Source: JAIMBK01 sp040755975 (GTDB taxonomy: Bacteria; Bacillota; Desulfotomaculia; Desulfotomaculales; Nap2-2B). Taken from it: a stretch of 19,436 nucleotides of DNA. Positions 6,561-13,478 of the stretch are shown here, piece after piece. The stretch covers positions 1 to 19,436 of the forward strand of contig JBFLZY010000054.1 in the NCBI GenBank assembly GCA_040755975.1, written 5' to 3'. The number at the start of each line of letters is the position of its first letter. Within the stretch, counting starts at the first letter, position 1. Under the pieces are notes generated by a model, which was not told the origin of the DNA, did not search any database, and saw nothing but the letters and a program-made list of their open reading frames with translations. The position numbers and the translations under genes are program-made.

Positions 6561-6987
6561 ATAAAAAAGATAAGTAAATCTTACAATCACCATATTCCCT
6601 TGAATGTTACAACGTTACAAACCAGGGTTTAAACCTCTGGTAATTTGTGACATCATAAGTGAAAATTACTAAAGAAAACCCCGTGATGATAAAACGTGTG
6701 GCATAACATTTTGAAAATGCGGAGGAACTTTATGGGAGTGCACAATAACCAGGACAGTTTTCCCGCTGGATAAAATTATGCCAGTGGCGACCGGCGGAAA
6801 ACCGCCCAGCCCCCGGGGAAAAATTCACCGCTGGCCGGTTTACGCGGAAACCTCCATATAAAAGGCTGGCCGGCTCCCTGGAGGGCGCTTTTCCCCGAAG
6901 GCGGCGCCCCGCCTGCCGATTTCGCAACGGTGAAATTAAAACGGTTGGAAAATAACCGCAGGCGGGCAAGTTTGGTTTAGTTCGCCG
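6561..6987. other. Gene-poor, hairpin-rich region between ANTAR and radical SAM genes
   Basis: The first 150 bp are AT-rich and hold a direct repeat (GTTACAAC then GTTACAAA, near 6605-6620) and a GGTTTAAACC palindrome. From about 6780 it becomes GC-rich, with nested inverted repeats: GCCAGTGG (6780-6787) with CCGCTGGC (6828-6835) enclosing GGCGG-AAAA-CCGCC (6793-6806), and an AAACCTCC to GGAGGG pair further on. No long gene is supported. It could be a structured non-coding RNA or an eroded element. I could not match it to a named riboswitch class. Confidence 0.35.
6732..6773 (+). CDS. Possible 13-codon leader peptide
   Basis: An ATG follows GCGGAGG with a 7-nt spacer and encodes 13 residues (MGVHNNQDSFPAG) before TAA. 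It stops 7 nt before the hairpin cluster that starts at 6780. The ribosome binding site is better than chance would usually give. The peptide has no run of a single amino acid, so classical attenuation is not indicated. It could be a chance match or the stump of a lost gene. Confidence 0.25.
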   Translation: MGVHNNQDSFPAG

Positions 6988-7016
6988 TTGACCCCTGATC
7001 AAAAAGCTGCTAAACT
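6988..7016 (+). promoter_or_regulatory. Promoter of the radical SAM gene
   Basis: TTGACC and TAAACT are separated by 17 bp. Transcription would begin near 7023, about 30 nt before the chosen start at 7052. The hairpin-rich region upstream is therefore not part of this transcript. Confidence 0.7.
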
Positions 7017-7051
7017 TGATTATGTTAAAATCCAAGGGCGAGGTGGCGTTG

Positions 7052-7984
7052 ATGTCTTTTGAACGGCCCGCGATTATTCGGCCGCCCAGCGAATGGCGCA
7101 GCTACTTCCTTCCCCTGACCAGCGGGTGTTCGAACAATACCTGCATCTTTTGCAATTATTACGGTTCGAAGCTGCGCTTAAGAAAAACGGAAGACGTGCT
7201 GGCGGAAATTGACGCCCTGGCTCTTTACAAACGGCACGGGATCACCGTCGCCAACATGCACCCGATCGTTTACGCCGTTGCCCGGGGCTGGGACGGGCAG
7301 CGCGTCTTTCTGCAGGACGGGGACGCGCTGGTTTATCCTTTTCCCAAATTAAAGCAGGTCCTGGAACATTTAAACGAAAAATTCCCGCGCCTAGAGCGCG
7401 TGGCCGCCTACGCCACGGCCGGGGACCTTTTACACCGGAGCGTGGATGAACTGAAGACGCTCCGGGAGCTGAAGCTGGGCATTCTCTACATGGGCGTGGA
7501 AAGCGGGGACGAAGCGGTTCTGCAAAACGTCCGCAAAAGGGTAACTTACCAGGAGATGGTGGAAGCGGGCAGAAGGGCGAAAGAGGCCGGGATTACCCTT
7601 TCCGTCACCGTTATTTTAGGCATTGCCGGAGTGGCGGGGAGCGCAAGACATGCGCTGGCCACGGCCAGAATATTAAGCGAGATAGATCCGGATTACGCCG
7701 GGGCGCTTACCCTCACCCTGGTTCCCGGCACACCTTTATACGAGCAGGTGCGGCGGGGCGATTTTCAGCTGGTTACGCCCTTTCGTTCCCTGGAAGAATT
7801 GAAAATCATCGTCGAAAACGCCGGCTTTACCAACTGCTTCTTCAGCTCCATGCACGCTTCCAACTATTTCACCGTGCGGGGCTGGCTGCCCCGAGAAAAA
7901 GACAAAATACTCAAAAACCTGGAATACGTCCTGGCGAAAAAGGACCCTTCCCTGCTGCGGCCCGAGTATTTCCGGGGGTTATAG
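7052..7984 (+). CDS. Radical SAM protein (COG1032-type, CX4CX2C motif)
   Basis: A 310-aa radical SAM enzyme. The cluster motif is GCSNNTCIFC, a CX4CX2C spacing seen in one subgroup of Elp3/MiaB-like Fe-S oxidoreductases rather than the usual CX3CX2C. GVESGDEAVLQNVRKR follows the typical barrel-strand pattern that binds S-adenosylmethionine, and VTVILGIAGVAG is a late glycine-rich strand. It has no B12-binding domain and no C-terminal extra cluster, and its substrate is unknown. The start at 7052 follows a GAGGTGG site 6 nt away and lies about 30 nt after a strong promoter. An upstream start at 7016 would overlap the -10 box, so I reject it. It converges with another radical SAM gene across a shared terminator. 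Confidence 0.88.
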   Translation: MSFERPAIIRPPSEWRSYFLPLTSGCSNNTCIFCNYYGSKLRLRKTEDVLAEIDALALYKRHGITVANMHPIVYAVARGWDGQRVFLQDGDALVYPFPKLKQVLEHLNEKFPRLERVAAYATAGDLLHRSVDELKTLRELKLGILYMGVESGDEAVLQNVRKRVTYQEMVEAGRRAKEAGITLSVTVILGIAGVAGSARHALATARILSEIDPDYAGALTLTLVPGTPLYEQVRRGDFQLVTPFRSLEELKIIVENAGFTNCFFSSMHASNYFTVRGWLPREKDKILKNLEYVLAKKDPSLLRPEYFRGL

Positions 7985-8030
7985 AAAATCGCGATTTTTC
8001 CGCCGCTCCGCATTTTTCAATCTCCTTCAC

Positions 8031-8072
8031 AAATTTATGCGCCTGCCGGTGGGTCGGCGGGCGCATAAATTT
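8031..8072. terminator. Bidirectional terminator between convergent radical SAM genes
   Basis: An 18-bp stem with a single G-T wobble encloses the 6-nt loop GTGGGT. Its outer base pairs are AAATTT on one side and AAATTT on the other, which gives T-rich tails in both directions. It abuts the stop codon of the minus-strand gene. Confidence 0.88.
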
Positions 8073-9470
8073 TCAACCTCTTTCTCCGCCCGGCCGCGCT
8101 GCCTTTTTCCCCAACTCCCGGTTCAGGTGGTGGGCCAGGTCTTTGATCTCCTGAAATTCGGCATAGCGCTCCGGGCCGTACAACGGGAAAATGGAGTTGT
8201 TATGCAAAAGCGGGTCGGCGTCCGGCGGCAGGCCGCTCTCCCGGTAGGCGGGCGTGCCCGGGACCGGGGCGTATTCTTCCAGGAAAATCCGGGCCCCCAG
8301 GCGGTGGACAAACTCCAGCGAGGCTTCCACTTCCGCCAGGGGCTGTTCCGGAAGTCCGATCAAAACGTTGATGCCGATTTCGTGAGGAGCGTAACCTGCC
8401 TGTTCCAGGCAGAAAAGCGCCCGTTCCACTTCCCGGGCGTTTACTTTGCCGCCCGTTCGCCGCTGGCGGACCGGGTCAACGGTCTCCAGCGCCAGGCGGG
8501 GCTGCACGAACCCCGCCCGTTTCATGGCGAAAGCCGCTTCCGGGGTCATAAATCTTGCGTGCAGGGCATTGGGCGTATGGAAAAAGCACTGCAGCCCTTT
8601 CTCGAGAAGACCCTCCAGAATCGGCAGCAGGTGCTCTTTTGCCCGGTAAAGCAGGGCTTCGTCGTAAAAAGCAAAATTGCGCACGTTTAAATTTTGGCAG
8701 CCGTACCAAATGGCCTCCACCACCCGCTCGGGCGCCAGGCGGGTGTACCGGCCGCCTTCCGCAAGCAAATACCAGCCGCAATAACTGCAGCGAAAAGGGC
8801 AGCCCGCCGAAGTGCGCAGGGTGAGGTACCTTAACTCCGGGTAAAGGTCGTAGGCCGGAAAGACCCTGGCCTCCTCCGCCGCCCCGGGAGGGGGCTCTTG
8901 AAAAGGAAAGCCGGTCAGCTCGCCGACCAGGCGCAGGATTTCCGGCAGCGCGGCGCCCGTGTAAACCACGTCGGCGCCGCTGTTTTGGCGGGCGTGCTCC
9001 GGGCACAGGGCAGCGTAAATGCCCCCCAGAAGGAGCGGGACCGGGCCGAATGCTTCCCGGAGCAACCGGATGGCCTCGAAGACCCCCGGGTACCAGTAAG
9101 TTAAACCGGAAGAAACCAGGATGACGTCCGGCTGCGGACTCTCGCGCAAAAGCCGGCGGAAAAGTTCCACCGGCATCCCGTACCGCTTGTAGCGGCGGGG
9201 AACATCCCGGTAGGCAGGCAGCTTAGGGATTATTTCCGCGTGATAAGGGCCGTCCCCGTAAGGGGTGGCGCGGGGGTATCTGCGCTCCGGGTATTTTTCC
9301 CGAAGATACCCAACCAGCCGCGGATCAAACCTGTCCAGGCAGTCAATGAGGATCACTTCCACCCCTGCCCGGCGCAGGTAGGCGGCAATTTGTAAAAGCC
9401 CCAGGGGCCTGGCCCACAAATCGTAGGCGGCAAAATCGCAAATCCAGGGATTCACCAGCAGGGCGCGCAT
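8073..9470 (-). CDS. B12-binding-domain radical SAM protein
   Basis: A 465-aa protein of the cobalamin-binding plus radical SAM class (COG1032). The N-terminal third (MRALLVNPW ... ARPLGLLQIAAYLRRAG, then DVILVSSGLTYWYPG and LLLGGIYAALCPEHA) is a Rossmann-type B12-binding domain, without an obvious DxHxxG motif. The radical SAM motif is CPFRCSYC, inside TSAGCPFRCSYCGWY. GLPEQPLAEVEASLEFVHRLG and YAPVPGTPAY are typical of the later barrel. Its substrate is unknown; such proteins perform methylations or rearrangements, for example in cofactor, lipid or secondary-metabolite synthesis. The ATG at 9470 has GAGGT 6 nt upstream. On the same strand a TATAAT lies at 9536-9541 without a good -35, so its promoter is only half convincing. 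It is transcribed towards the other radical SAM gene. Confidence 0.9.
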   Translation of the reverse strand: MRALLVNPWICDFAAYDLWARPLGLLQIAAYLRRAGVEVILIDCLDRFDPRLVGYLREKYPERRYPRATPYGDGPYHAEIIPKLPAYRDVPRRYKRYGMPVELFRRLLRESPQPDVILVSSGLTYWYPGVFEAIRLLREAFGPVPLLLGGIYAALCPEHARQNSGADVVYTGAALPEILRLVGELTGFPFQEPPPGAAEEARVFPAYDLYPELRYLTLRTSAGCPFRCSYCGWYLLAEGGRYTRLAPERVVEAIWYGCQNLNVRNFAFYDEALLYRAKEHLLPILEGLLEKGLQCFFHTPNALHARFMTPEAAFAMKRAGFVQPRLALETVDPVRQRRTGGKVNAREVERALFCLEQAGYAPHEIGINVLIGLPEQPLAEVEASLEFVHRLGARIFLEEYAPVPGTPAYRESGLPPDADPLLHNNSIFPLYGPERYAEFQEIKDLAHHLNRELGKKAARPGGERG

Positions 9471-9582
9471 TTTTTACCTCGCCATATTGAGCACCGGATT
9501 GAGCAGCCTTCACTGAACACATTCCTTTAAACTCTATTATAACCGGCTTTGTTCCGGCGCTCCACTGTTTCTGCCCTGCCTC

Positions 9583-9613
9583 AAGAAAAATTGAAAGGCC
9601 GGAAATTCCGGCC
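9583..9613 (-). terminator. Terminator after the duplicated P-loop ATPase gene
   Basis: GGCCGG and CCGGCC form a short perfect stem around AATTT, extendable through A-T pairs, and the minus-strand sequence continues with TTTCAATTTTTC. It starts 7 nt beyond the stop of the ATPase gene. Confidence 0.65.
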
Positions 9614-9620
9614 CTCTGTT

Positions 9621-10736
9621 TTATTTACTCTGATTATTTTCGGCCATCTCCAGAATACGCTCTAAAACTTTTTGCCTTCTTGCCTCGATCTCGGCGAAAT
9701 TCATTTGCGGGATGTAATACGTCTCCATCTCGTCATGCGTTTTTTTGGCCCGGTGGAGGAAATCAACCGCTTCCTCCAGACAGCGCCGGTACATCTCCCG
9801 GGCCGTATCCCTTTCCTCCCGGATGCTTTCATCGGTCAGCTGTTTGACGCAGGTCATGGTGTCCACGACCTCGTCTCCATTGTGCGGCTTATAATAATGG
9901 GGCTCTACGGAATTCACCACCGCGATTTCCAGGGCGGGAATGACCAGGTGTTCCACTCTCTTTGGATCAAGCGCGCAGTGGTATACTTCGACATCGAAAC
10001 CACGCATCAGGGCCACCTCCAGCAAACGGCGCACCAGGGTGGTTTTTCCCGTTCCGTCGTCGCCGTTAATGATGTAGCGCTTTCTTAAGTGGCCGACGAT
10101 GGTGTCCAGGTAACTCACCGGCCCGTCGGGGGTAATGGCCGTAGCAAAAAGGTGGCGCGCCCGGGGATTATCACTCTGCCGCTCCCGGCCTGTGAAGATC
10201 GCGTGGGCCAGGTCCAGCACCAGCCGGTCGAAGGCGCCCACGTTAAAGGCGCCCGTTTCCTGGTAAAAGGAGCGGACCTCCTCCAGGAAAAGGTGCGCCG
10301 CCGCCAGATAGGCGTAGGCCCGCCGGAAAAGCCGGCCGATTTCCCGGTTCAGCACCAGAATCTCCTTCTTGGATGCCCGCAATCCCTCCTCGTTCCAGTG
10401 ATCTCCCAGGTGGATAATTTCGTCCACCGCTCCGGGGTTTTTCGGATCGACCACGTGCGGGGCAGTGCCGTCCAGCATGGCCACCCGGATGGCGGGGATG
10501 ACCACGCCGTCCAGCGAGCCGTTGTCAGACGAGCAGCAGTGGAATTCCACGTCGTAGCCCCGCTCCAGCATTTCCTCGCCGATCTTGCGCATGAAGGTGG
10601 ATTTGCCCACTCCCGGGCCTCCTTTGATAACGAAGATGCGGGTGGCGTCCTGGTCAATAATGTAATCATAGAAAGAATAAAAGCCCTGGCCGGTGTTTCC
10701 TCCCGGAAAAACTTTTTTCAGCCTCCCTCTGGCCAT
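9621..10736 (-). CDS. Duplicated P-loop ATPase of the PRK06851 family
   Basis: A 371-aa protein found in many endospore-forming Firmicutes, with no experimentally assigned function that I know of. It is built from two copies of one unit. Walker A sequences are GGPGVGKST (39-47) and GDDGTGKTT (225-233). After each comes the same layout: RGYDVEFHCC or RGFDVEVYHC, then VIPAIRVAMLDGTAPHVVDP or VIPALEIAVVNSVEPHYYKP, then a charged helical segment. The length matches the family. It is probably a cytoplasmic soluble ATPase; no signal peptide or membrane segment is seen. The ATG at 10736 follows GGGAGG 8 nt upstream. It stands alone on the strand, closed by its own terminator. The first Walker A looks canonical. 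The second has two Asp where Gly/Pro are usual and may have altered nucleotide handling. Confidence 0.87.
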   Translation of the reverse strand: MARGRLKKVFPGGNTGQGFYSFYDYIIDQDATRIFVIKGGPGVGKSTFMRKIGEEMLERGYDVEFHCCSSDNGSLDGVVIPAIRVAMLDGTAPHVVDPKNPGAVDEIIHLGDHWNEEGLRASKKEILVLNREIGRLFRRAYAYLAAAHLFLEEVRSFYQETGAFNVGAFDRLVLDLAHAIFTGRERQSDNPRARHLFATAITPDGPVSYLDTIVGHLRKRYIINGDDGTGKTTLVRRLLEVALMRGFDVEVYHCALDPKRVEHLVIPALEIAVVNSVEPHYYKPHNGDEVVDTMTCVKQLTDESIREERDTAREMYRRCLEEAVDFLHRAKKTHDEMETYYIPQMNFAEIEARRQKVLERILEMAENNQSK

Positions 10737-10931
10737 CGTGCCTGCCTCCCGGTTTAAATTTAGGTTTCCCGTTCGCCCTTAGCAAATTTTCTCAGCGCTT
10801 CTCGAAAACAACAAGGCACCATGAACAGCAGTTTTTCCATGGCGCCGTCAGTAAAGCAACTTCCCTAAAATCATATGCAGGCACCGCCGAAAAGATGTCT
10901 GGTATCGTGACCTTCAAGGGGAAATAATTTA

Positions 10932-10960
10932 TTGAGAAATCCCCCGTTTTACGATAAAAT
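10932..10960 (+). promoter_or_regulatory. Orphan sigma-A-like promoter
   Basis: TTGAGA and TAAAAT are separated by exactly 17 bp on the plus strand. No plus-strand gene follows closely; a transcript would run antisense into the nitronate monooxygenase remnant. It may be a chance match or a relic of a lost gene. Confidence 0.35.
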
Positions 10961-11025
10961 AGCAACGGCTATTCTAAACGTCCCGCGGAGGTTGCCTGCG
11001 GAAGTATTTCAGCAAGCATTTAACC

Positions 11026-11458
11026 TCAATCTGCCGGCAGGCAGTCAATGGGTTGCCGACCGTCGTCGCCATCGAGCATTTTTCCCAAACGTTCGTAAAT
11101 TTGCGTGGCGCCCCGGACAATGTCATCGATGACTTCGGCAACGGACTTGATTTCGTGAATCAGCCCGACGGTCTGGCCGATGGCAAAGGTTCCGCCGTCC
11201 AAGTCGCCTTCCAAAATGGCTTTTCGGCCAATCTGACCGCTGACCCACTGTCAGCAGTTCTTCCAAAGAGGCACCACGGCTTTCCATTCCCAAAGCCTTC
11301 TGGGCGGCGGCGTTGCGCATGACGCAGGCGGCGTTGCGGATGGAGCGCAGCAGGATCAGGGTGGTGTCCGTTTCGTTTGCCTTCCGAATCCATTCTTTAA
11401 AGTTCGGGTGCACGTTCTTTTCGATTTTTCCCGTGGCGCTCCGGGGGAGTTCTGCCAT
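11026..11458 (-). pseudogene. Composite remnant: acyl-CoA synthetase tail fused to a frameshifted nitronate monooxygenase C-terminus
   Basis: The minus-strand frame opens with AELPRSATGKIEK, which fits the conserved C-terminal (A10, LPxTxTGKI) motif of AMP-dependent acyl-CoA synthetases. It then continues as NVHPNFKEWIRKANETDT, LLRSIRNAACVMRNAAA and SLEELLT, which is the C-terminal third of a nitronate monooxygenase (2-nitropropane dioxygenase). A one-base insertion in a GGG near 11245-11250 breaks the frame; the neighbouring frame resumes VSGQIGRKAILEGDLDGGTF, then AIGQTVGLIHEIKSVAEVI, and ends at 11026. The N-terminal FMN-binding two thirds are absent, and a stop lies just before the synthetase-like piece. 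This is a deletion scar between two genes rather than a working enzyme. Confidence 0.75.
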
Positions 11459-11615
11459 TATTTTCCGAATCTATCACTTGAATTCTTCGCCCTATTTTAT
11501 GACCTTAATTGATAAAAACACTATTAGATTTTCGCAGTGTACCCGAAATTTCGCCAGGCCCTTTTTATTCTCGCCGGAAAACGGTTTCCGGGAAAAGCGA
11601 GGCGGGAACACAGCA

Positions 11616-12368
11616 ATGAAATGTTGTTCAGTCCGGTTCTACGCTGAACTCAACGACTTTCTTCCCGCCGAGCGCAGGCAGGTTGCCTTCACCTGCTCCT
11701 TTTCCGGGCAGCCCACCATTAAGGATTTAGTCGAGTCGCTGGGCGTGCCCCACACCGAGGTGGACTTGATTCTGCAGAACGGCGAATCGGTGGATTTCTA
11801 CCGGCGGGTGCAAAACGGCGACCGGATCAGTGTCTACCCGGTTTTCGAGACCATTGATCTTGCTCCCGTTCTGCGGGTCCGCCCCGCGCCGCTGCGGAAA
11901 ATCCGTTTCGTCCTCGACGTGCATCTCGGCAGGCTGGCCACTTACCTGCGCATGGCGGGGTTTGATGCACTTTACAACAATGAATTCCGTGACGACGAGT
12001 TAGTGAGGATCTCGGTCAGCGAGCGCCGGATCCTTCTTACCCGGGACAGGGGTCTGCTGAAACGAAGCGAGGTTACCCACGGGTACTACGTGCGGGCAAC
12101 CGACCCGCCTGCGCAGCTGGCGGAGGTGTTGCGCCGCTTCGACCTTTTCCGGGCGATCCAGCCCTTCCGGCGGTGCCTTCGCTGCAACGAAACGCTGGAA
12201 CCGGTGCCCAAGGATGAGGCGGCCGACCGCCTTCCACCGAAAGTCCGGGAATCCTGCGCTGAATTCTTTCGTTGCAGGCACTGCGGCCGCATCTACTGGA
12301 AGGGCACCCATTACAAGCATATGAAAAGCTTCCTTGATCAGATTCAGAACCTTGAAGGAACCCGCTAG
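11616..12368 (+). CDS. Mut7-C family protein: ubiquitin-like domain plus PIN-like RNase and zinc-ribbon domain
   Basis: A 250-aa protein of standard length for bacterial Mut7-C proteins (PF14451 plus PF01927). Residues 1 to about 88 form a ubiquitin-like / MoaD-like domain (VRFYAELNDFLPAERRQVAF, LVESLGVPHTEVDLIL, GDRISVYPVFE). The Mut7-C part has FVLDVHLGRLATYLRMAGFD, the acidic DDELV and ILLTRDRGLLKR, typical of PIN-like nuclease folds. A four-Cys zinc ribbon follows (CLRC ... CRHC), then YWKGTHYKHM. The start at 11616 is chosen from domain extent; GAGGCGGG upstream is a loose ribosome binding site. A much longer open frame upstream covers the antisense of the pseudogene and is not used. It is probably a toxin-like or RNA-processing nuclease, but the substrate is unknown. 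Confidence 0.87.
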   Translation: MKCCSVRFYAELNDFLPAERRQVAFTCSFSGQPTIKDLVESLGVPHTEVDLILQNGESVDFYRRVQNGDRISVYPVFETIDLAPVLRVRPAPLRKIRFVLDVHLGRLATYLRMAGFDALYNNEFRDDELVRISVSERRILLTRDRGLLKRSEVTHGYYVRATDPPAQLAEVLRRFDLFRAIQPFRRCLRCNETLEPVPKDEAADRLPPKVRESCAEFFRCRHCGRIYWKGTHYKHMKSFLDQIQNLEGTR

Positions 12369-12394
12369 AGCTGGCCCCTGAAGATATCTCTGTG

Positions 12395-12446
12395 CCCACC
12401 GTTCGTTTGCCATCGCCCCGATGCTTCCGGCAAATCGAACAGCGGG
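12395..12446. repeat. 52-bp dispersed hairpin repeat, copy 2
   Basis: Arms CCCACCGTTCGTTTGCC and GGCAAATCGAACAGCGGG flank a 17-nt loop. It has the same size, layout and loop elements as 1952-2003, and lies 26 nt after the Mut7-C stop. Arm substitutions differ between the copies and leave pairing largely intact. Confidence 0.65.
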
Positions 12447-12450
12447 CCGA

Positions 12451-12556
12451 CCCGGCACTCAGCCTTTGCGTGAGCTTACTTTATGCTTTCCGTGCCGGCT
12501 TAGATTGGACTCCAATCAACAGAAACAAAAAAAGTTAGTTTAAGCTGAGTGCCGGG
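12451..12556. mobile_element. Possible miniature inverted-repeat element, 106 bp
   Basis: The ends are the perfect 13-bp inverted repeat CCCGGCACTCAGC (12451-12463) and GCTGAGTGCCGGG (12544-12556), 80 bp apart. The interior has a smaller hairpin (GATTGG-ACT-CCAATC) and no gene. No clear target-site duplication is seen. On the minus strand a run of seven T lies beside the arm, so it could instead serve as a terminator of the hydrolase gene. Confidence 0.4.
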
Positions 12557-12599
12557 CATCCTCCGTTGGGACCGCGAAAAAGCGGCATGGGGGACTGAT

Positions 12600-13268
12600 T
12601 TAGAGACACTCCGAAAAGAAATTTGCCACCGGATCCGCGGCTTTTTCCTCGCGGCCCCACCAGAAATGATCGGCGCCGGGGATCACCAGAACGGTCTTTG
12701 GTTCGGCCATGCCGGCTGCTTCCCGGAGCACTGCCGTGGAGGGGGTCAGTTCGTCCTCCGCCCCGCAAACAATTAATTTGGGTTTTGGGCAATCCCTCAG
12801 GACGCCCGGCGGAATCACCGGGGAAACCGCCGCGATTGCCTTGACCGGGCCGCTTCGTTCGCCCACTGCCAGAGTAACCATCCCGCCGAAGGAATAGCCC
12901 GCGATCCCGATCCGGTGCGGGTCGATTTCGGCCCGGCCGGCCAGGGCGAGGACGGCCGACTCGGCATCGTTCTGCTCCCCGCTACCACCGGCAAAGGAGC
13001 CCCGGCTTTTGCCTACGCCGCGAAAGTTAAAGCGCAGGGCGGCTATCCCCCGCCCGTTCAGCTCACGGGCGACCGCCCTGATCACATTGTTGTCCATATC
13101 TCCACCGTAAAGGGGGTGGGGATGGCAGAGGACCACTCCCGGATAGAGCCGCGGGTTGTCCGTATCCGTGGCGCCTGAGGCGTTTTTTGGAGCGTCCGGG
13201 AGGTCCAGGCGGGCTTCCAGAATCAGGCCGGCGTCCTTCACTACAATTTCTATTTCAAGGCCAGGCAT
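12600..13268 (-). CDS. Alpha/beta hydrolase (COG2945-like)
   Basis: A 222-aa alpha/beta hydrolase. HPHPLYGGDMDNNVI and LRFNFRGVGKSRG are oxyanion-region signatures of the COG2945 (dienelactone hydrolase-like) group. The nucleophile elbow is GYSFGG, the acid lies in CGAEDELTP, and the catalytic His is in PGADHFWWG. The substrate is unknown; such proteins are soluble esterases or peptidase-like enzymes. The ATG at 13268 follows a strong GGAGGTGAGGAC leader. The C-terminal stretch GADHFWWGREEKAADPVANF is nearly repeated by a decayed relic at 16048-16149, so the genome once had a second copy. The catalytic triad is complete, so this copy is likely active. Confidence 0.88.
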   Translation of the reverse strand: MPGLEIEIVVKDAGLILEARLDLPDAPKNASGATDTDNPRLYPGVVLCHPHPLYGGDMDNNVIRAVARELNGRGIAALRFNFRGVGKSRGSFAGGSGEQNDAESAVLALAGRAEIDPHRIGIAGYSFGGMVTLAVGERSGPVKAIAAVSPVIPPGVLRDCPKPKLIVCGAEDELTPSTAVLREAAGMAEPKTVLVIPGADHFWWGREEKAADPVANFFSECL

Positions 13269-13317
13269 GTCCTCACCTCCGTTTCCAGGTTCAAGTTTTA
13301 TTTAGCCATCCTTTACG

Positions 13318-13371
13318 CTTACCCGACAGGGGGCGGTCAGCCGGGGCAGCCTGCTAATGCTGCGAGGTAAG
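13318..13371. other. Small structured element before the hydrolase gene
   Basis: CTTACC (13318-13323) pairs with GGTAAG (13366-13371), and GCAGC (13346-13350) pairs with GCTGC (13359-13363), giving a compact two-stem fold of 54 nt. It lies 50-100 nt upstream of the hydrolase start, inside its leader. I cannot assign it to a riboswitch class. It may be a hairpin with no regulatory role. Confidence 0.25.
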
Positions 13372-13478
13372 GAAAGGAAATTTTAGTTAATCGGGAGGTA
13401 TTTTAATTAATTTTTCGTTCATTTTTTCTTCCTCAAGGAAATTTAACCCGGAAAAAATGAATCCCCCCGGGTAGGGCG

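Noticed and set aside
5826..6593. 255-codon minus-strand open frame across the ANTAR gene
   Set aside because: It is antisense to a gene with clear receiver and ANTAR domains and has no recognisable domain of its own.
6700..6800. Cobalamin riboswitch-like words (GCCACTG on the minus strand)
   Set aside because: The other conserved blocks of the cobalamin motif are not found in order, and no minus-strand gene follows it.
11313..11615. Long N-terminal extension of the Mut7-C protein
   Set aside because: This part is antisense to the nitronate monooxygenase remnant and has no homology to the family; the domain starts near the ATG at 11616.
13318..13375. Possible tRNA-Ser fragment (CTGCTAA, an anticodon-loop-like heptamer)
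   Set aside because: There is no acceptor stem pairing, D-arm or GTTCGAATC-type T-arm in the neighbourhood, and the stem around the heptamer does not give a 5-bp plus 7-nt geometry.
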